21,327 nt of DNA, from NCBI GenBank assembly GCA_049297855.1, contig JBAQVB010000069.1, positions 1-21,327 on the forward strand, read 5' to 3'. Position numbers and translations under genes: made by a program. This DNA is from CAXYVX01 sp049297855 (lineage in GTDB: Bacteria > Patescibacteriota > Saccharimonadia > Saccharimonadales > Saccharimonadaceae). The notes under the pieces were generated by a model. That model worked only from the letters and a program-made list of their open reading frames with translations. It was not told the origin of the DNA and made no database searches. Below are positions 19,615 to 21,327 of the stretch, in pieces (positions within the stretch are counted from its first letter, which is position 1; each line of letters starts with the position of its first letter).

Positions 19615-20709
19615 ATGAAAATCGAAGTTACACAAGAAAATCTCAATAAAGCCCTAGTTGCCGTTTCGCGGATCGCTAGCGCACGTGGACAATTACCAAT
19701 TCTAGCTGATGTATTACTTAAAACTGATGATGAACAGTTAACTATTTCAGCAACCGATCTCGAAGTGGCCATTACTGCCAAAATCACTGCGAAAATTGAC
19801 CAAGCCGGCCAAGTGGCGGTGCCGGCGCGATTATTAGCGGATTTTGTTAATAATTTGCCACACGTTCCGGTCATTTTGGAAAATGATGGCGTTAAAACTA
19901 AGATCAGCGCCGGCGGTTTTACTAGCGTAATTAATGGTGGCAATCCTGATGAGTTTCCGGCGTTGCCCGAAGTGACTGATGCCAAAGAATTAATCGTAGC
20001 GAGTGATGTTTTACGCGAGGCGATTATTGCGGTGGCGCCAGTCGCGAGCGCCGATACGGCGCGTCCAATTTTGACCGGCGTTTATTTTTATACCACATCG
20101 GACAAACTCATGATGGTGGCGACTGACGGTTATCGTTTGGCGGAAAAAAATATGAGCAGCTCGAAAATTTCGATCGAAGCACTCGTGCCGGCCTCAACTG
20201 TGTTGGAAGTTTCGCGTTTAATTAGTGACGATACAACGGATATTGCCATTAAAATAAACAATGAACAAATCAGTTTTATACTGGGCGATGTGAATCTCAC
20301 TTCGCGTCTGATTGATGGTAAATTTATCGATTATCAACAGCTTATACCGACTAAAGCGGATTTTTCAGTAGTGGTCGATCGTGCGGAATTTATCCGCGTC
20401 GTGAGAGTTGCTAGCATTTTTGCGCACTCGGCAGCCGGTTCGATTATTCTTAAAGCCTCCACAGAGCAACAAAATATTTCAGTAGCTACTTTAGCAAGTG
20501 AATTGGGTGAAAATAACTCATCCATCGACGCTGAAGTCGGTGGCGACGGCGACGGTAATATTAGTTTGAATTCGAAATATTTGCTAGATGCTCTGAATTT
20601 CATCACAAGTAATAACGTAAAATTACGTTTCTCGGGCAAGCTCGCACCAGTGTTATTAATGGGTGAAAATGATGATTATAAACATATTATCATGCCAGTC
20701 AAGTCTTAA
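19615..20709 (+). CDS. dnaN: DNA polymerase III beta subunit (sliding clamp)
   Basis: Ring-shaped processivity clamp for the replicative polymerase. Starts MKIEVTQENLNKALVAVSRI, followed by LPILADVLLKTDDEQLTISATDLEVAI (domain 1), FTSVINGGNPDEFPALPEV, the second-domain DTARPILTGVYFY and MMVATDGYRLAE segments, and the C-terminal ends PVLLMGEN and IIMPVKS, equivalent to the usual P-hyphobic-M-P-hyphobic clamp terminus. At 364 aa it is complete. No other in-frame start lies between the Shine-Dalgarno-like GGAAAGGA and this ATG. recF does not follow it, unlike the usual order. Confidence 0.96.
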   Translation: MKIEVTQENLNKALVAVSRIASARGQLPILADVLLKTDDEQLTISATDLEVAITAKITAKIDQAGQVAVPARLLADFVNNLPHVPVILENDGVKTKISAGGFTSVINGGNPDEFPALPEVTDAKELIVASDVLREAIIAVAPVASADTARPILTGVYFYTTSDKLMMVATDGYRLAEKNMSSSKISIEALVPASTVLEVSRLISDDTTDIAIKINNEQISFILGDVNLTSRLIDGKFIDYQQLIPTKADFSVVVDRAEFIRVVRVASIFAHSAAGSIILKASTEQQNISVATLASELGENNSSIDAEVGGDGDGNISLNSKYLLDALNFITSNNVKLRFSGKLAPVLLMGENDDYKHIIMPVKS

Positions 20710-20813
20710 ATATATACGATTTTATGTCAAAGTAATATTTGCTTAATTATAATAATATTTTTTATTAAAACATGAAATTAATTAAAGTAGGATCAAAATA
20801 TCGTTAAAAAACC

Positions 20814-20845
20814 GTGGAAAACTAACGACTAAGTTGTGTTAAAAT
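20814..20845 (+). promoter_or_regulatory. rnpA promoter resembling the dnaA promoter, predicted leaderless
   Basis: GTGGAAAACT (20814-20823; the reverse of a TTTTCCACG DnaA-like box is 20813-20821) precedes TTGTG-T-TAAAAT (20834-20845). The -10 ends 6 nt before the ATG at 20852. The same 10-mer followed by TTGTG-C-TAAAAT makes up the dnaA promoter. The rest of the 142-nt gap after dnaN (20710-20813) is AT-rich with no gene. Confidence 0.55.
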
Positions 20846-20851
20846 AATGAA

Positions 20852-21241
20852 ATGATTGCCCGAAAATTTCGTTTTCATGGTCACGGCGCACTTAAATTTG
20901 TGTTGACGCGTGGTAGAATGGCGCGTTGTCGATCTTTGGCGATTAAATATATTCATAATCCCCATCGTCATTCGCCGCGAGTCGCGGTGGTTGTGAGTAA
21001 AAAAATTTTCAAACGTGCGGTTGATCGTAATCGGACGCGACGGCGCACTTACGAAATAGCGCGTAGGGCGTTGAAAACCTTTGCCAAGCCGGGTGTTGGC
21101 GTAGATTTAGTGATCACAATCTATAATCAAAACATTAAAACTATGCCATCGGAAGAACTGATTCAACAACTAGTGCCACCCTTGCGCGATATTCTAACGA
21201 ATCAAAATACACCACTGAAATCTACCAGTTCTAAAACTTAG
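20852..21241 (+). CDS. rnpA: Ribonuclease P protein component
   Basis: Protein subunit that helps the RNase P RNA bind pre-tRNA. The hallmark RNR helix is present as FKRAVDRNRTRRRTYEIAR (about residues 50-68), preceded by RVAVVVSKKIFKRAV. The FKFVLTRG-like start (ALKFVLTRGRMARC) also fits. At 129 aa it is slightly longer than the usual 110-120 because of a Ser/Thr/Lys-rich tail. The ATG at 20852 follows an extended -10 by 6 nt. Located between dnaN and yidC, not next to rpmH. Confidence 0.93.
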   Translation: MIARKFRFHGHGALKFVLTRGRMARCRSLAIKYIHNPHRHSPRVAVVVSKKIFKRAVDRNRTRRRTYEIARRALKTFAKPGVGVDLVITIYNQNIKTMPSEELIQQLVPPLRDILTNQNTPLKSTSSKT

Positions 21242-21248
21242 TCGAACC

Positions 21249-21257
21249 TGTTATAAT
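21249..21257 (+). promoter_or_regulatory. Extended -10 promoter of yidC, predicted leaderless
   Basis: TG-T-TATAAT starts inside the 23-nt gap after rnpA and ends 7 nt (GGTTAAT) before the ATG at 21265. Confidence 0.62.
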
Positions 21258-21264
21258 GGTTAAT

Positions 21265-21327
21265 ATGAACGTTTTTGACCTAATTTTAACGCAGCCAATT
21301 TTTAATCTCTTGGCATTTATTTATGCA
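21265..21327 (+). CDS. yidC: Membrane protein insertase YidC/OxaA, first 21 codons only
   Basis: The visible N-terminus MNVFDLILTQPIFNLLAFIY matches the start of short Gram-positive/CPR-type YidC proteins, where F-D-x-I-x-x-Q-P-[IL]-x-N-x-L begins the first helix. Position immediately after rnpA is the standard rnpA-yidC order. The rest lies beyond the window, so family assignment rests on a short stretch plus context. Confidence 0.75.
   Translation, partial: MNVFDLILTQPIFNLLAFIYA

Noticed and set aside
19593..19985. Open frame of 130 codons on the minus strand
   Set aside because: Antisense to the start of dnaN and across its leader; no recognisable protein.
20710..20813. Small RNA or terminator in the AT-rich gap after dnaN
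   Set aside because: Only A/T-only inverted repeats (AATATT) are present; no stable stem or RNA family is recognisable.

Overview
The window looks like the chromosomal origin region of a Patescibacteria (CPR) genome, most likely Candidatus Saccharibacteria (TM7). The evidence is a type IV secretion set typical of that group (T4SS-pilin proteins, PrgI-like protein, TraC-like N-terminal protein, VirB4 ATPase), compact gene packing, very short or absent 5' leaders, and a dnaA/dnaN/rnpA/yidC block. TGA is used as a stop, so the UGA-glycine code of Gracilibacteria/Absconditabacteria does not apply. The phylum assignment is inference from protein families and gene content; no rRNA gene lies in the window. 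I saw no tRNA, rRNA, CRISPR array or insertion sequence.

Layout. From 1 to about 17.7 kb most genes run leftward (minus); from dnaA on they run rightward. This places the replication origin around rpmH-dnaA-dnaN. Left arm, in order: a truncated polytopic membrane protein (2-805), a ComF-type phosphoribosyltransferase, a divergent small heat-shock protein, four T4SS-pilin genes including a triple-domain concatemer (2.2-4.4 kb), zwf, a divergent groES-groEL operon under a CIRCE element, an unrecognised Ala/Pro-rich protein, a divergent phosphoglucose/phosphomannose isomerase, a diacylglycerol-kinase-family lipid kinase, the VirB4/TraC-like/PrgI operon (10.5-14.2 kb), a MacB-type ABC exporter pair, recF and rpmH. 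Right arm: dnaA, dnaN, rnpA and the first codons of yidC.

How the genes fit together. The two T4SS loci (pilins; PrgI-TraC-VirB4) probably build one envelope apparatus; no VirB6/B8/B9/B10 or VirD4 is visible here. zwf and the isomerase are glucose-6-phosphate enzymes. hsp20 and groESL are the protein-folding genes. dnaA, dnaN and recF handle replication and repair. rpmH, rnpA and yidC are the usual origin-linked companions, but their order is rearranged: recF and rpmH lie left of the origin on the minus strand, while rnpA and yidC follow dnaN on the plus strand.

The most interesting signal is regulatory. A consistent extended -10 element (TGN-TANAAT) precedes most transcription units. In zwf, the lipid kinase, recF, rnpA, yidC and (without the TG) the ABC ATPase it ends exactly 6-7 nt before the start codon, which predicts leaderless mRNAs. 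Other notable items are the triple-pilin fusion, a nine-G tract inside a pilin gene, a dnaN ribosome-binding site that a hairpin may bring into register, tandem DnaA boxes, and a dnaA-like promoter (GTGGAAAACT plus TTGTGNTAAAAT) repeated in front of rnpA.
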